Positions 43,641-52,657 of a stretch of DNA of 64,000 nucleotides are shown one piece after another. How positions within the stretch are numbered: the first letter of the stretch is position 1; the number at the start of each line of letters is the position of its first letter. Where the stretch lies: contig CAYOYK010000006.1 of NCBI GenBank assembly GCA_964408185.1, positions 11,409-75,408 on the forward strand. The letters are read 5' to 3'. A program made the translations under genes and the position numbers. This DNA is from CAYOYK01 sp964408185 (GTDB taxonomy: Bacteria > Bacillota > Clostridia > Christensenellales > Aristaeellaceae). The notes beneath the pieces are model-generated. The model searched no databases. It was given only the letters and a program-made list of their open reading frames with translations, and was not told the origin of the DNA.

Positions 43641-43748
43641 CGCGAGGGGTTGGGGGAGCCGCGCTCCCCAAATGGATTCCGCCTTGGGCGACCTGTCCGT
43701 CCAAGGCGGCGGCGTTGCGAAGGAACGCTTCCCAACGCTTTTCATCGG
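43641..43748 (-). repeat. Dispersed intergenic repeat, copy 1
   Basis: About 108 bases whose reverse strand matches 60634-60734: GCCGATGAAAAGCG is identical in both, and a second block reads TTTGGGGAGCGCGGCTC here and TTTGGGGAACGCGGCTC there. It lies directly after the GH2 gene. Short ORFs across it are probably not genes. Confidence 0.6.
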
Positions 43749-43812
43749 CCGCGTTCTGTGAGGGAGGCCCTCGCCGACCGAGCAGGTTGCAGGCGAAAAG
43801 AGCAAACCTCAA

Positions 43813-43835
43813 AAAAAGCGGCGCAGCCGCTTTTT
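43813..43835. terminator. GH2 terminator
   Basis: AAAAAGCGGC/GCCGCTTTTT with GCA loop; usable on both strands. Confidence 0.85.
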
Positions 43836-43847
43836 GACGACCTATAC

Positions 43848-43883
43848 AAAGCGGGTCGGCACACAGTCGTGCCGGCCCGCTTT
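43848..43883. terminator. Terminator of the Bce-like operon
   Basis: 15-base stem AAAGCGGGTCGGCAC / GTGCCGGCCCGCTTT (one wobble), six-base loop, 34 bases after the permease stop on the minus strand. Confidence 0.8.
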
Positions 43884-43916
43884 GCCGTGAACGCTTGCTC
43901 CGGTCCTTGCCGGTGC

Positions 43917-45917
43917 TTACTTTTCCCATTCCACCAGCTTGTAGTAGGTACGGCTGGTAAGCAGGTAAACGACCATGTACACCAGCGCGAACAGCAACCC
44001 GGTGAGCAGTATGCTCAGGTTGATAAGCCGCGTGTTGCCCAGCCCAAAGATGGCCAGAAGCTGCCGCATCATGTTGGACGCGCCAATGGTATGCACGCCC
44101 GCCACCAGCAGCGGCAGCAGGAACACGGAGAGAATCTGGCGGTTGACGGTGCTTTTCACCTGATCCTTGTCCATGCCGACCTTCTGCATAATGATAAACT
44201 GGTCGTGGTCGCTGTATCCCTCGCTGACCTGCTTAAAGTAGATAATCAGCACAGTCGCCATCAGGAACATCAGCCCGATAAACAGCCCAAGGAACAGGAA
44301 GCCGCCGCTCAGGGCGTTCCAGTTGCCTTGGAGAATGTACACGCTCTGGTAGTTGAAGGCGACGCTGCTCTGGAAGCTGAGCGTTTGCAGCTCGTCGCTG
44401 TACGCGCGGCACGCGTCCGCGTCGCCGGACAGATCCCACTGGATCATGCGCCGCTGCTGCATCGTGGAGCCGGGGCCGCCCAGATCGGCGTACATTTGCG
44501 CGGCAGCGGCCGCGTCGGGCAGTATGAACGCGTACTCCGCATAAATGGACGCGCCCACCTGCTCCTGACGCAGAAATGTGTTCAGCTCCGTCTTTACGGT
44601 ATAGGAACGGCCGCCGATCTCGTATGTGGCCGGAACCGTGCGGCTGCTTATCAGGCTGAACACGGCAAGCTCGCCGTCGCCCAGCGCAAGCTGCTCGCCC
44701 GTGATCCGCTCATACTGCTGCTGATCCATAAGGGTCAGCTCGGCAAAGGCGGTGAAGTCGGACACCATGTCCCGCTGCGCCTCGCTCATCCTGCTGAACG
44801 TATCGTTCTGATAAAACGCGTTGCCAAAGTAGATATCGGCGGTGATTTCCTCCGCGACGGCGACCTCCGGGTGATCGGCCAGCGCCTGCGCGCGGATAGC
44901 ATCCGCCGTGTCGTAGGCGCTGCCGCCTTCGTCCACAACGCTCATGTGAACCTGATAGGGGAACTCGCGCTTGAGGACGTCCTTCTGGCCGGTATAGAGC
45001 GCGGTGGTGGTGCCCAGCGTGATAATGACCATCGTGGATAGGATGCACACGGTCGCCAGTCCGGCGGCGTGCTGCTTCATGCGGTAGAGCATGCCGCTCA
45101 GGGTGACAAAGTTTTTGCGCTTGTAGTAGATGCGCTTGACCTTTTTCAGCGATTTGAGGATGACGATGCTCCCGGCGATGAACAGCGCGTAGGTGCCCAA
45201 GATGACCAGCATCACCGCAAAGAAGAACGCGACGATCGCCATCAGCGGGTCCTTGACCGAGCCGGCCATTACGTAGCCGCTCACCATGCAAATCAGGCCG
45301 AGGATCGCAAGGACCCAATGGCTCTTGGGCTCCCGCTCCCCGCGCTGCGAGCCCATCAGCAGCGTGGCGGGGCACGCAAGGCGCATGTACAGCACGTTGC
45401 GCAGCAGCAGCAGCAGGAACGACAGCGCAAAGAACACCGCGCATACAATCAGCGCCGGAACGCTTACGCCGGAGGTCAGCGGCACGGGCGTGCCAACCAG
45501 CCGCTCGACAAACAGGAACATCAGCTTGCCCAGCAGCATCCCCATCGAAAGCCCGACGGCCAAGCATACCGCGGCGGATACAAGGCTCTCCACCAGCAGC
45601 ATGCGTGCGACATGGCGCTTATCCAGCCCCAGCACGCTGTACAGGCCCAGCTCCTTCATGCGGCGCTTAAAAAGAAAGCTGTTGGCGTACAGCATAAAGA
45701 AGAACGTGAACAGAACCATCACAAAGATGCCAAGCCCCAGCACAAGCGCAAGGCTTTCGCCGCCGCGCATTTTGGAGATGCCGGGGTTGAAGGACATCAT
45801 GCAGAACGTGTACAGGCAAAAGACCGAGATCGTGCAGCCCAGCAGAAACGGCAAATACAGCCTGCGGTTGCGCCAGATGTTGCCGAGCGCGAGCTTCCAG
45901 TACAGCTTGATCTTCAT
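43917..45917 (-). CDS. BceB-like ABC transporter permease
   Basis: 666 residues with the ten-segment layout of peptide-antibiotic sensing permeases: FtsX-like bundles at both ends and a large extracellular domain of roughly 200 residues after the fourth segment (VHMSVVDEGGSAYDTADAIRAQ ...). With the ATPase it would free undecaprenyl-pyrophosphate-type targets from antibiotics such as bacitracin and signal to the kinase. Overlaps the ATPase gene by four bases. Confidence 0.88.
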   Translation of the reverse strand: MKIKLYWKLALGNIWRNRRLYLPFLLGCTISVFCLYTFCMMSFNPGISKMRGGESLALVLGLGIFVMVLFTFFFMLYANSFLFKRRMKELGLYSVLGLDKRHVARMLLVESLVSAAVCLAVGLSMGMLLGKLMFLFVERLVGTPVPLTSGVSVPALIVCAVFFALSFLLLLLRNVLYMRLACPATLLMGSQRGEREPKSHWVLAILGLICMVSGYVMAGSVKDPLMAIVAFFFAVMLVILGTYALFIAGSIVILKSLKKVKRIYYKRKNFVTLSGMLYRMKQHAAGLATVCILSTMVIITLGTTTALYTGQKDVLKREFPYQVHMSVVDEGGSAYDTADAIRAQALADHPEVAVAEEITADIYFGNAFYQNDTFSRMSEAQRDMVSDFTAFAELTLMDQQQYERITGEQLALGDGELAVFSLISSRTVPATYEIGGRSYTVKTELNTFLRQEQVGASIYAEYAFILPDAAAAAQMYADLGGPGSTMQQRRMIQWDLSGDADACRAYSDELQTLSFQSSVAFNYQSVYILQGNWNALSGGFLFLGLFIGLMFLMATVLIIYFKQVSEGYSDHDQFIIMQKVGMDKDQVKSTVNRQILSVFLLPLLVAGVHTIGASNMMRQLLAIFGLGNTRLINLSILLTGLLFALVYMVVYLLTSRTYYKLVEWEK

Positions 45918-46678
45918 GCCTGCTCGCCTCCGTCGTTCAGGGCGGACAGGGAGGTGACGATCTTTTGATAGAAGCCCTCGCGGTCGCTTTCGCCGCGATA
46001 AAGCTGGTGGAACACCACGCCGTCCTTGATAAAGAGCACGCGGCCCGCATAGCTGGCGGCCTGAGCGCTGTGCGTAACCATCAGCAGGGTCTGGCCCTGC
46101 TCGTTGACGGTTTTGAAGAGGCGGAGCAGGCTCTTGCTGGCCTTGCTGTCCAGCGCGCCGGTCGGCTCGTCGGCCAGCACCAGCTCCGGCTGTGTGATCA
46201 ACGCGCGCGCCACGGCGGCACGCTGCTTTTGCCCGCCGGAAACCTCGTAGGGGAACTTGGTCAGGATGACCTCAATGCCCAGCAGCTTGGCAAGCGGGGC
46301 CAGCCGCGCCTCCATCTCGGCGATGGAGGTTTCGCTGAGCACAAGCGGAAAGAGAATGTTGTCCTTGAGGGTGAACGTATCCAGCAGATTGAAGTCTTGG
46401 AACACAAAGCCAAGGTGCTCGCGGCGGTAGGCGCTCATCTCCTTGTCCTTCAGGGTGGAGAGCGCGCGGCCCTTCAGCGTCACCTCGCCCGCCGTGGGGC
46501 GGTCCAGCGTGGCAAGAATGTTGAGCAGCGTGGTCTTGCCCGATCCGCTCTCGCCCATGATGGCGACAAACTCGCCCTCCTCCACCGTAAAGGAAACATC
46601 GCTCAGCGCCTGCGTTTTGTGAGCGCCAAGACGGGTCGCGTAGATTTTTTGCACATGGTCAACTGTCAGCATGGACAT
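45914..46678 (-). CDS. BceA-like ABC transporter ATP-binding protein
   Basis: 254 residues, MacB/LolD class: Walker A GESGSGKTTL, signature VSGGQKQRAAVARAL, Walker B LVLADEPTGALDSKAS, H-loop VTHS. AAGGAGGT site. Partner of the BceB-like permease; separated by 108 bases from the kinase gene, a gap that probably holds the response-regulator-dependent promoter. Confidence 0.92.
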   Translation of the reverse strand: MSMLTVDHVQKIYATRLGAHKTQALSDVSFTVEEGEFVAIMGESGSGKTTLLNILATLDRPTAGEVTLKGRALSTLKDKEMSAYRREHLGFVFQDFNLLDTFTLKDNILFPLVLSETSIAEMEARLAPLAKLLGIEVILTKFPYEVSGGQKQRAAVARALITQPELVLADEPTGALDSKASKSLLRLFKTVNEQGQTLLMVTHSAQAASYAGRVLFIKDGVVFHQLYRGESDREGFYQKIVTSLSALNDGGEQA

Positions 46679-46786
46679 GGAATGACCTCCTTGATCTGTA
46701 TTTCAGGGAGAGCATACCACGCGGCGCGCCCCGCCGCCATTTCGGCGGGTGACAATTCACGCCGTCTATGTGACGGATTTGAAAGA
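46679..46786 (-). promoter_or_regulatory. Intergenic region with possible BceR-dependent promoter
   Basis: On the minus strand TATGCT (46711-46716) forms a -10 without a good -35, as expected of an activated promoter. Upstream are inverted repeats CCGTC/GACGG (46762-46776) and GTGA/TCAC (46749-46760), candidate regulator sites, and a CCGCC/GGCGG stem (near 46731-46747). Confidence 0.4.
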
Positions 46787-47779
46787 CTAGCACAGCTCCT
46801 CCCAGTCCTCGCGGGGGAACGCCAGCGTGACGGAGGTTCCCTGCTCAGGCTGGCTTGTGATGCTCAGCTTGATGTGCAGCCGGTCGCAAACCAGCTTGCA
46901 CAGGTAGAGCCCGATGCCCGTGCTCTTTTGATACTCCCGGCCGTTGCGCCCGGTAAAGCCGCGCTCAAACACGCGGGGCACGTCCTCCGGCTGGATGCCG
47001 ATGCCTGTGTCCGTGAGGGTGAGCGTATCGCCGTTCTCCATACGCAGGGTCACGCCGCCGACCTGCGTGTACTTGACCGCGTTGGAGAGGATTTGCTCCA
47101 GCACCAGCAGGAGCCATTTTTCGTCCGTGAGCACCTGCTCGTCGCCGATCTCCAGCGCGACGGTCAGGCGCTTGTAGATCATCTGCGGGGCCAGCTTTTT
47201 GATGGCGGTCTGCGCGATGGCCTTCAGCGAGCAGCGCTCGAAGGCTAAGTCCTCATGGAAGCTCTCCATGCGCTGATAAGCCAGCGCAAGCTCGGCATAG
47301 CGCTCTATCTGCCCAAGCTCGCGCCCCATAGCGGCGGCGCGGCTGTCCGCCTCCTCGCCCAAAAGAAGGCGCAGGGCGGAAATCGGCGTTTTGATTTGAT
47401 GGACCCACATGGAGTAGTAATCGTCCCGCTCCTGATCGCGCCTGCGGGTTTGCCCGGCGCGCGCCTCGTACGCGCCGCATTGGGCCGCGTAAAGCCGCTG
47501 ATATGCCGCCTCGCACGGGCCGATGGTCCTCGGCAGGGGCAGCGGCGCGTCCGGCACGGTTTCGGTCACATGATCCACGGCATTGGTGCGCGTGGCCATC
47601 AGCACGGTGGAAACGCCCCACCACACCAGCAGCAGGACGGCGCACAGCAAAAGGCCGTATTCATACGGCTCGCGCGGCAGCCCGTACAGGAGAAACAGCA
47701 GCGCGTAGATCAGCAGGCAGGCAAACGCGGGCGCCAAGCGCCAGAGCGCGTGCCCGGCCGCGCGGAGCCAGTTTTTCAT
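46787..47779 (-). CDS. BceS-like intramembrane-sensing histidine kinase
   Basis: 330 residues: two membrane segments (about 12-32 and 40-62) with almost no extracellular loop, so stimulus sensing relies on the permease. H127 in MWVHQIKTPISALRL is the phosphorylated histidine; N-box NAVKYTQ, G1 LTDTGIGI and G2 GIGLYLCK follow. Overlaps the regulator gene by four bases. Confidence 0.93.
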   Translation of the reverse strand: MKNWLRAAGHALWRLAPAFACLLIYALLFLLYGLPREPYEYGLLLCAVLLLVWWGVSTVLMATRTNAVDHVTETVPDAPLPLPRTIGPCEAAYQRLYAAQCGAYEARAGQTRRRDQERDDYYSMWVHQIKTPISALRLLLGEEADSRAAAMGRELGQIERYAELALAYQRMESFHEDLAFERCSLKAIAQTAIKKLAPQMIYKRLTVALEIGDEQVLTDEKWLLLVLEQILSNAVKYTQVGGVTLRMENGDTLTLTDTGIGIQPEDVPRVFERGFTGRNGREYQKSTGIGLYLCKLVCDRLHIKLSITSQPEQGTSVTLAFPREDWEELC

Positions 47780-48465
47780 GCGTCGGCCTCCAGCAGGTAG
47801 CCCTCGCCCTTGCGGGTCAGCACGCAGTCCGTCAGCCCGATGCCCTCCAGCTTTTTGCGCAGGCGCGTCACGTTGACGGTGAGGGTATTATCGTCCACAA
47901 AGGTATCGGTGTCCCAGAGCTTGAGCATGAGCATCTCGCGGCTGACTACCGCGCCCTTGTGCTGGAGCAGCATGGAGAAAATGCGCTGCTCGTTGGTGGT
48001 GAGCTGGGCGGTCTGGCTGTTCAGCGTGACGCGGGCCTCCTCCGGCTGCACGAGCGCGCCGCGGTAGAACAGGGCGCTCTGCGGCCCGGTGTAACGGTAG
48101 CAGCGGCGAAGCATGGCCTGCACCTTGCTGCACAGCACGTCCATATCAAACGGCTTGGTGATGTAATCGTCCCCGCCAAGCGACATGCCCATTACCATGT
48201 CCGCGTTGCCCTCCCGCGAGGATACGAACAGGATCGGCGTTTGGGATACGGCCCGAAGCTTCTCGCACCAGTAATAGCCGTTGTAATAGGGCAGGTTGAT
48301 ATCCAGAAGCACCAAATGCGGCTTGCGCTCCTCAAACGTCTCCAGCACGCGCGCAAAATCCGTCTGGCAAAAGGCGTCAAAGCCCCATGCGCAGAAGCGC
48401 TTTTTCATTTGCTCGGCGATCACCGGGTCGTCCTCCACGATCATAATGCAATAGGGCGTATCCAT
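47776..48465 (-). CDS. BceR-like OmpR-family response regulator
   Basis: 229 residues from ATG 48465 (GGAGGC site). Receiver domain with E11-D12-D13, phospho-acceptor D55 and K104; winged-helix DNA-binding domain with VVSREMLMLKLWDTDTFVDDNTLTVNVTRLRKKL, the form typical of BceR relatives. Controls the downstream ABC pair. Follows the PAP2-kinase fusion by 23 bases. Confidence 0.93.
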   Translation of the reverse strand: MDTPYCIMIVEDDPVIAEQMKKRFCAWGFDAFCQTDFARVLETFEERKPHLVLLDINLPYYNGYYWCEKLRAVSQTPILFVSSREGNADMVMGMSLGGDDYITKPFDMDVLCSKVQAMLRRCYRYTGPQSALFYRGALVQPEEARVTLNSQTAQLTTNEQRIFSMLLQHKGAVVSREMLMLKLWDTDTFVDDNTLTVNVTRLRKKLEGIGLTDCVLTRKGEGYLLEADA

Positions 48466-48488
48466 GCGTGCCTCCGTATCGGTCGGAA

Positions 48489-49499
48489 TTACAGCGCGGC
48501 TTGCAGCAGCGCCCAAACCTTGGGCCCAAAGATGATCAGCCCGGCGGCGGCGGCCGCGAGGGCGCAGGCCAGCACCGCGCCCGCGGCGGTATCCTTGGCC
48601 AGCTTGGCGCGGGGATCCTCGTGCGGCATGCAGATGTCCACCGTCGTCTCGATGGCGGTATTGATGAGCTCCGCGCCGATCACCAGCCCGAACAGGATCA
48701 CGCACGCGATCCACTCGCCGGCGCTCAGGCCGAGCATCAGTCCAAACAGGATCACAAGCGTCATCACCGTAAAGTGGATGATGAGGTTGCGTTCGGTGCG
48801 CAGCCCCTCGGCCAGCCCGTCCGCCGCGTGACGGAAGCTCGCCAGCAGGCCGCCGTGCTTGGCCTCCGGCTGCTCCCGCAGGTAGAGGCCGTCGCCCTGA
48901 CGGATATACTGCCGCGTCAGGGCGCAATAGACGATCAGGTACGCGCAGGTGATCAGGCAGCCGCCCAGCACGTCGCTGAAGTAGTGCATGCCGAGGTACA
49001 GCCTGCTCAAGCAGATGAGCGCGATCAGGGCGGACAGTCCCGCTGTGAGGAGGCGGCGCGTGCGCTTGCTCAGCGGCGCCTGCCAGCACAGGAAGATCAA
49101 AAAGCCGTAAAACGCCGTAGCCGCCATGGCGTGACCGCTGGGGAAGCTGTACCCCGTATCGGCCGCCAAGCGCAGCGCGGCCAGCGGGCGCTCGCGCTGA
49201 AAAAGCGCCTTGAGCGCCAGATTGCCCACCGTGGCGATGATCAAATTGCCAAGCATCGGAATGCAGTATGCCTTTTTGCGCAGAAAAATGACCAGCGCCA
49301 CGCTCAGCACGGCCAAGCAGACCGTGCTTGCCAGCGCGGACAGCGCCGTGCAAAGCCCGGTTGCCACGGGCGAACGGGCGGCGACCAGCGCCTGCTGGAT
49401 GGAGGTATCCAGCGGCTGCCAGCTGTCCAGCGTCAGCGCGACGCACACAAATCCGGCCAAGCAAAGCCCCGCCGCGAGCCAGCGTATCCAGCGTCTCAT
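48489..49499 (-). CDS. PAP2 phosphatase - undecaprenol/diacylglycerol kinase fusion
   Basis: 336 residues from ATG 49499 (GGAAGGAAGGG site). The N-terminal half is a PAP2 membrane phosphatase with KALFQRERP (97-105), PSGH (120-123) and SRLYLGMHYFSD (165-176), all catalytic residues present. The C-terminal half (about 215-336) is a DgkA-type kinase with GLRTERNLIIH, GAELINTAIE and AKDTAAGAV. Gram-positive DgkA homologues phosphorylate undecaprenol and PAP2 enzymes dephosphorylate undecaprenyl pyrophosphate, so one polypeptide could feed the carrier pool from both sides. It heads the BceRSAB-like operon. Confidence 0.9.
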   Translation of the reverse strand: MRRWIRWLAAGLCLAGFVCVALTLDSWQPLDTSIQQALVAARSPVATGLCTALSALASTVCLAVLSVALVIFLRKKAYCIPMLGNLIIATVGNLALKALFQRERPLAALRLAADTGYSFPSGHAMAATAFYGFLIFLCWQAPLSKRTRRLLTAGLSALIALICLSRLYLGMHYFSDVLGGCLITCAYLIVYCALTRQYIRQGDGLYLREQPEAKHGGLLASFRHAADGLAEGLRTERNLIIHFTVMTLVILFGLMLGLSAGEWIACVILFGLVIGAELINTAIETTVDICMPHEDPRAKLAKDTAAGAVLACALAAAAAGLIIFGPKVWALLQAAL

Positions 49500-49526
49500 G
49501 CAAAACCCTTCCTTCCGTGCCCTATC

Positions 49527-49555
49527 AGCATACCACAAATGATGCGCGTTGCCAA
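49527..49555 (-). promoter_or_regulatory. Promoter of the PAP2-kinase / Bce operon
   Basis: TTGGCA (49550-49555) and TATGCT (49527-49532), 17-base spacer, with extended TG. Confidence 0.75.
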
Positions 49556-49572
49556 TGAGAGGAACATTAAGG

Positions 49573-49601
49573 TTGTGATTCGCACCGTTCTGCGGTATAC
49601 T
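49573..49601 (+). promoter_or_regulatory. Promoter of the nucleotidase-nadR operon
   Basis: TTGTGA (49573-49578) and TATACT (49596-49601), 17-base spacer; start about 42 bases before ATG 49650. Confidence 0.75.
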
Positions 49602-49649
49602 GTTCCTGCTAGATCCCCGCGTGACGGGGCTCGGAAAACAGGTGATACA

Positions 49650-51584
49650 ATGAGACGCCTTTTATCTTTTGTGCTGGCGGCGCTGCTGCTGCTAGCGACG
49701 GCGCCTGCCGCGCGTGCGCAGGAGGACGAGCTGACCTTCCTTTTTACATCCGATATCCATTCCAACTTGGTTGCCCATCAGGCGGAGATTGACGGGCAGG
49801 GCCAGCGGCTGGGCGGCTTTGCGAGGCTGGCCACCGCCGTGCGCGCCCGCTATGCCGAGGGCTCCACGCTGCTGGTGGACAGCGGTGATTTTACCATGGG
49901 CACGCTGTATCAGGATTATTGCGAAAGCGACGCGCTGGAGCTGTGCCTGATGGATCGGCTGGGCTACGACGCGGTCGCGCTGGGCAACCATGATTTTGAG
50001 CTGACCGTGGACGGCCTGCGCAAGGAGCTGGATCGCTACCACGCGCAGGGCGGCCGCGCGGCGATCCTCTGCTCCAATTTGGTCGCATCCTCCGGCGAGA
50101 GCGCGGCCGTTGACAACGCCACCAATCCCATGGCGGACGCGGGCGTGCTCAACTATGCGGTCGTGGAGCGCGGCGGCCTGCGCGTCGGGCTATTTTCGCT
50201 GATCGGGAAGCAGGCCGTAAAGTATACGCCGTCCGAGCCGTACGCCTTTGCCGATCAGGTGGCGACCGCCAAGGCCTGCGTGCGGTACCTGCGCGAAACG
50301 GAGCGCGTGGATATGGTCGTTCTGCTGTCCCACTGCGGGATCATGCCGGACGGCTCCTTCACCGAGGACGCGGATATCGCCAAGGCCGTGGACGGCATCG
50401 ATGTGATCGTCTCCGGCCACATGCACACGGCGCTCCGGGAGCCTATCGTGGAGAACGGCACGGTGATCGTTTGCGCGGGCACGGCGCTCAATTACTTGGG
50501 TTCCCTGCAAATGAAGCGCGTGGACGGCCAATGGACGCTTGCCGCGCACGAGCTCATCCCATTGTCCGACGACGTGGCGGAGGACGAGGCCACGGCCGCG
50601 CTCATCGCGCCCTACACACGCGAGATCGAGGCCGGCTACATGGCGCGATATGGCGTCGATCTGCCCCTTGACGCGGTGGTGGCGACCTCTCCGTATGATT
50701 TTTCCGATACGGAGCTGTTTGCGCGCTGCGATAATTACAGCTTTGGCGCGCTGATGGCCGACTCATATCTGGACACGCTGCATAAACTGGGCTACGATGA
50801 TGTGTGGATCGCCGGGGTGCCCACCGGGACGGTGCGCGCGGGCCTGTACAAGGGCGATATGACGCTGATGGACGTGTACAACGTGCTCAGCTACGGCATT
50901 TCGCCGCTGGATGGCTCCGCGGGCGCGCCCATCGTGACGGCCTGCCTGACGGGCAGCGAGCTGTACGACGTGTGCGAGACCAGCATCTCCGTGGGCAGCC
51001 TGATGGACAGCGCGCAGATTCTCCTAAGCGGCATGCGGTACACGTACAGTCCGCAGCGCCCGATTCTGAATCATGTATACAAGGTCGAGGTTCTCAACCC
51101 CGCGACGGGCGAGTACGAGCCTGTGGAGCGCAATGACGACAAGCTGTACAAGATCGCCTTTTCATGGACGAGCGCCCAGTCCCTCGGACTGATCTCCTCC
51201 AGCACCTACGGGCTGCTCAACCTGCGGCTCCTCAACGAGGCGGGCGAGCCGCTGGATACTGACGAGAAGCTGAAGGAGCGCATCATCACCTACCGGACGC
51301 CGAGCGGGGAGACGCGCGAGCTCAAGGAGTGGTATGCGCTGTACAGCTATGTGAGCAGCTTCCCCGCCAACGCGGACGGCGTGCCGGAGGTGCCCGCCAA
51401 GTACGGCGAGGAGGCCGGCTACATGGTGCGCACGGACGCGGACATTGCAACCTTCTTCCGCAATCCCAGCAAAACCGCGTGGATTATGCTGGCGATTGTG
51501 ATCGTCCTGCTGCTGCTGGTTGCGCTGATCGTCCGGCAGAGCGTGCGCCGCCATCGCCGCAAGCATCCCAAGCAGTCCGCATAA
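49650..51584 (+). CDS. Surface-anchored 5'-nucleotidase / UDP-sugar hydrolase family phosphoesterase
   Basis: 644 residues from ATG 49650; weak ribosome site. Signal peptide MRRLLSFVLAALLLLATAPAARA; metallophosphoesterase domain with D35 and H37 (TSDIHSN), VDSGDFTMG, GNHDFE, LLSHCG and SGHMHT; then a 5_nucleotid_C domain (NYSFGALMADSYL, GVPTGTVRAGLYKGDMT). A C-terminal membrane segment and basic tail anchor it to the outside. It would release nucleosides, or nicotinamide riboside from NMN. Operon with nadR. Confidence 0.93.
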   Translation: MRRLLSFVLAALLLLATAPAARAQEDELTFLFTSDIHSNLVAHQAEIDGQGQRLGGFARLATAVRARYAEGSTLLVDSGDFTMGTLYQDYCESDALELCLMDRLGYDAVALGNHDFELTVDGLRKELDRYHAQGGRAAILCSNLVASSGESAAVDNATNPMADAGVLNYAVVERGGLRVGLFSLIGKQAVKYTPSEPYAFADQVATAKACVRYLRETERVDMVVLLSHCGIMPDGSFTEDADIAKAVDGIDVIVSGHMHTALREPIVENGTVIVCAGTALNYLGSLQMKRVDGQWTLAAHELIPLSDDVAEDEATAALIAPYTREIEAGYMARYGVDLPLDAVVATSPYDFSDTELFARCDNYSFGALMADSYLDTLHKLGYDDVWIAGVPTGTVRAGLYKGDMTLMDVYNVLSYGISPLDGSAGAPIVTACLTGSELYDVCETSISVGSLMDSAQILLSGMRYTYSPQRPILNHVYKVEVLNPATGEYEPVERNDDKLYKIAFSWTSAQSLGLISSSTYGLLNLRLLNEAGEPLDTDEKLKERIITYRTPSGETRELKEWYALYSYVSSFPANADGVPEVPAKYGEEAGYMVRTDADIATFFRNPSKTAWIMLAIVIVLLLLVALIVRQSVRRHRRKHPKQSA

Positions 51585-51599
51585 ACAGGAGGGAACGGC

Positions 51600-52643
51600 A
51601 TGTATAAGCTGGGCGTATACTTCGGGCGCTTCTGCCCGCCGCACAGAGGCCACCTGTACCAGATCATTGAGGCCTCCACGCAGTGTGAGAAGCTCGTGGT
51701 GGTCATCTCCGACAACGCGACGCAAACCGAGGCCATCTGCCGCGAGGCCGGGCTGCCGACCATCACCTACCAGCTCCGCAAGCAGTGGATATCCCAGCAG
51801 GTGCAGGACATGGAGCACATTGTCGTGCGTGTGCTGGACGAGACGGACATCCCGGAGTATCCCAACGGCTGGGTGGCATGGAGCCAACGCATGCGGGACG
51901 TGGTGGGGGAGAAGATCGACGCGTTTTTTGTGGGCGATAACGAGTACCGCGGTACCCTCGCGCAGTACTTCCCGGAGTCCCGCGTCGAGCTGTTTGACCC
52001 CAGCCGCACCCGCTACCCGATTTCCGCCACGGACATCCGGCGGGATATTCTGGGCAACTGGCAGTACATCCTTGGCTCGGCCCGCCCGTTCTTTGCCAAA
52101 AAGGTGCTGATCGCCGGAACCGAAAGCTGCGGCAAGACCACGCTGACCAAGTGCCTCGCCAAGCTCTACAACACCTCTTGGTCCGAGGAGGTCGGCCGCT
52201 ATTACGCCCGCGATTATTTGGGCAACGACGAGACTGTGTATACGGATACCGATTTTGGCCGCATCGCGCACCTGCAGTACGAGCAGGATTATCACGCGCT
52301 GCGCAACGCCAACAAGGTCTGCTTTTTTGATACCGACGCGACCTATACCGATTATTTTTGCGAGCTGTACATGGGCCGGCGCAACAAGCTGGTGGAGGCG
52401 TACATCGATCACGCGCGCTACGATGTGCTGCTGTACCTCCAGCCGGATGTAAAGTGGGTGGACGACGGCATGCGTCTGAACGGCGATCAGGAGCGCCGCA
52501 TGATGCTCAGCAAGCGTCTGCTGGATATGTACCGCGCCTATGGCTTTGGCGAAAAGATCTGCATTGTCACAGGCAACTACACCGAGCGCCTTTCGCAGGC
52601 GATCCGCGTGGTGGACGGTCTGCTGAACGGCGCGTCCACCTGA
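51600..52643 (+). CDS. nadR: NadR-type NMN adenylyltransferase / nicotinamide riboside kinase
   Basis: 347 residues without the DNA-binding domain of enteric NadR. Adenylyltransferase motifs GRFCPPHRGH (9-18) and ISATDIR (141-147); kinase domain from about 167 with Walker A GTESCGKT (173-180). Converts imported nicotinamide riboside to NMN and then NAD. AGGAGG site 15 bases after the nucleotidase stop, supporting a salvage pathway from external NMN. Confidence 0.94.
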   Translation: MYKLGVYFGRFCPPHRGHLYQIIEASTQCEKLVVVISDNATQTEAICREAGLPTITYQLRKQWISQQVQDMEHIVVRVLDETDIPEYPNGWVAWSQRMRDVVGEKIDAFFVGDNEYRGTLAQYFPESRVELFDPSRTRYPISATDIRRDILGNWQYILGSARPFFAKKVLIAGTESCGKTTLTKCLAKLYNTSWSEEVGRYYARDYLGNDETVYTDTDFGRIAHLQYEQDYHALRNANKVCFFDTDATYTDYFCELYMGRRNKLVEAYIDHARYDVLLYLQPDVKWVDDGMRLNGDQERRMMLSKRLLDMYRAYGFGEKICIVTGNYTERLSQAIRVVDGLLNGAST

Positions 52644-52657
52644 AAGGACGGCAAGTC

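Noticed and set aside
43399..43929. Short ORFs across 43.6-43.9 kb
   Set aside because: They fall on the dispersed repeat and on terminators and overlap the 3' end of the GH2 gene.
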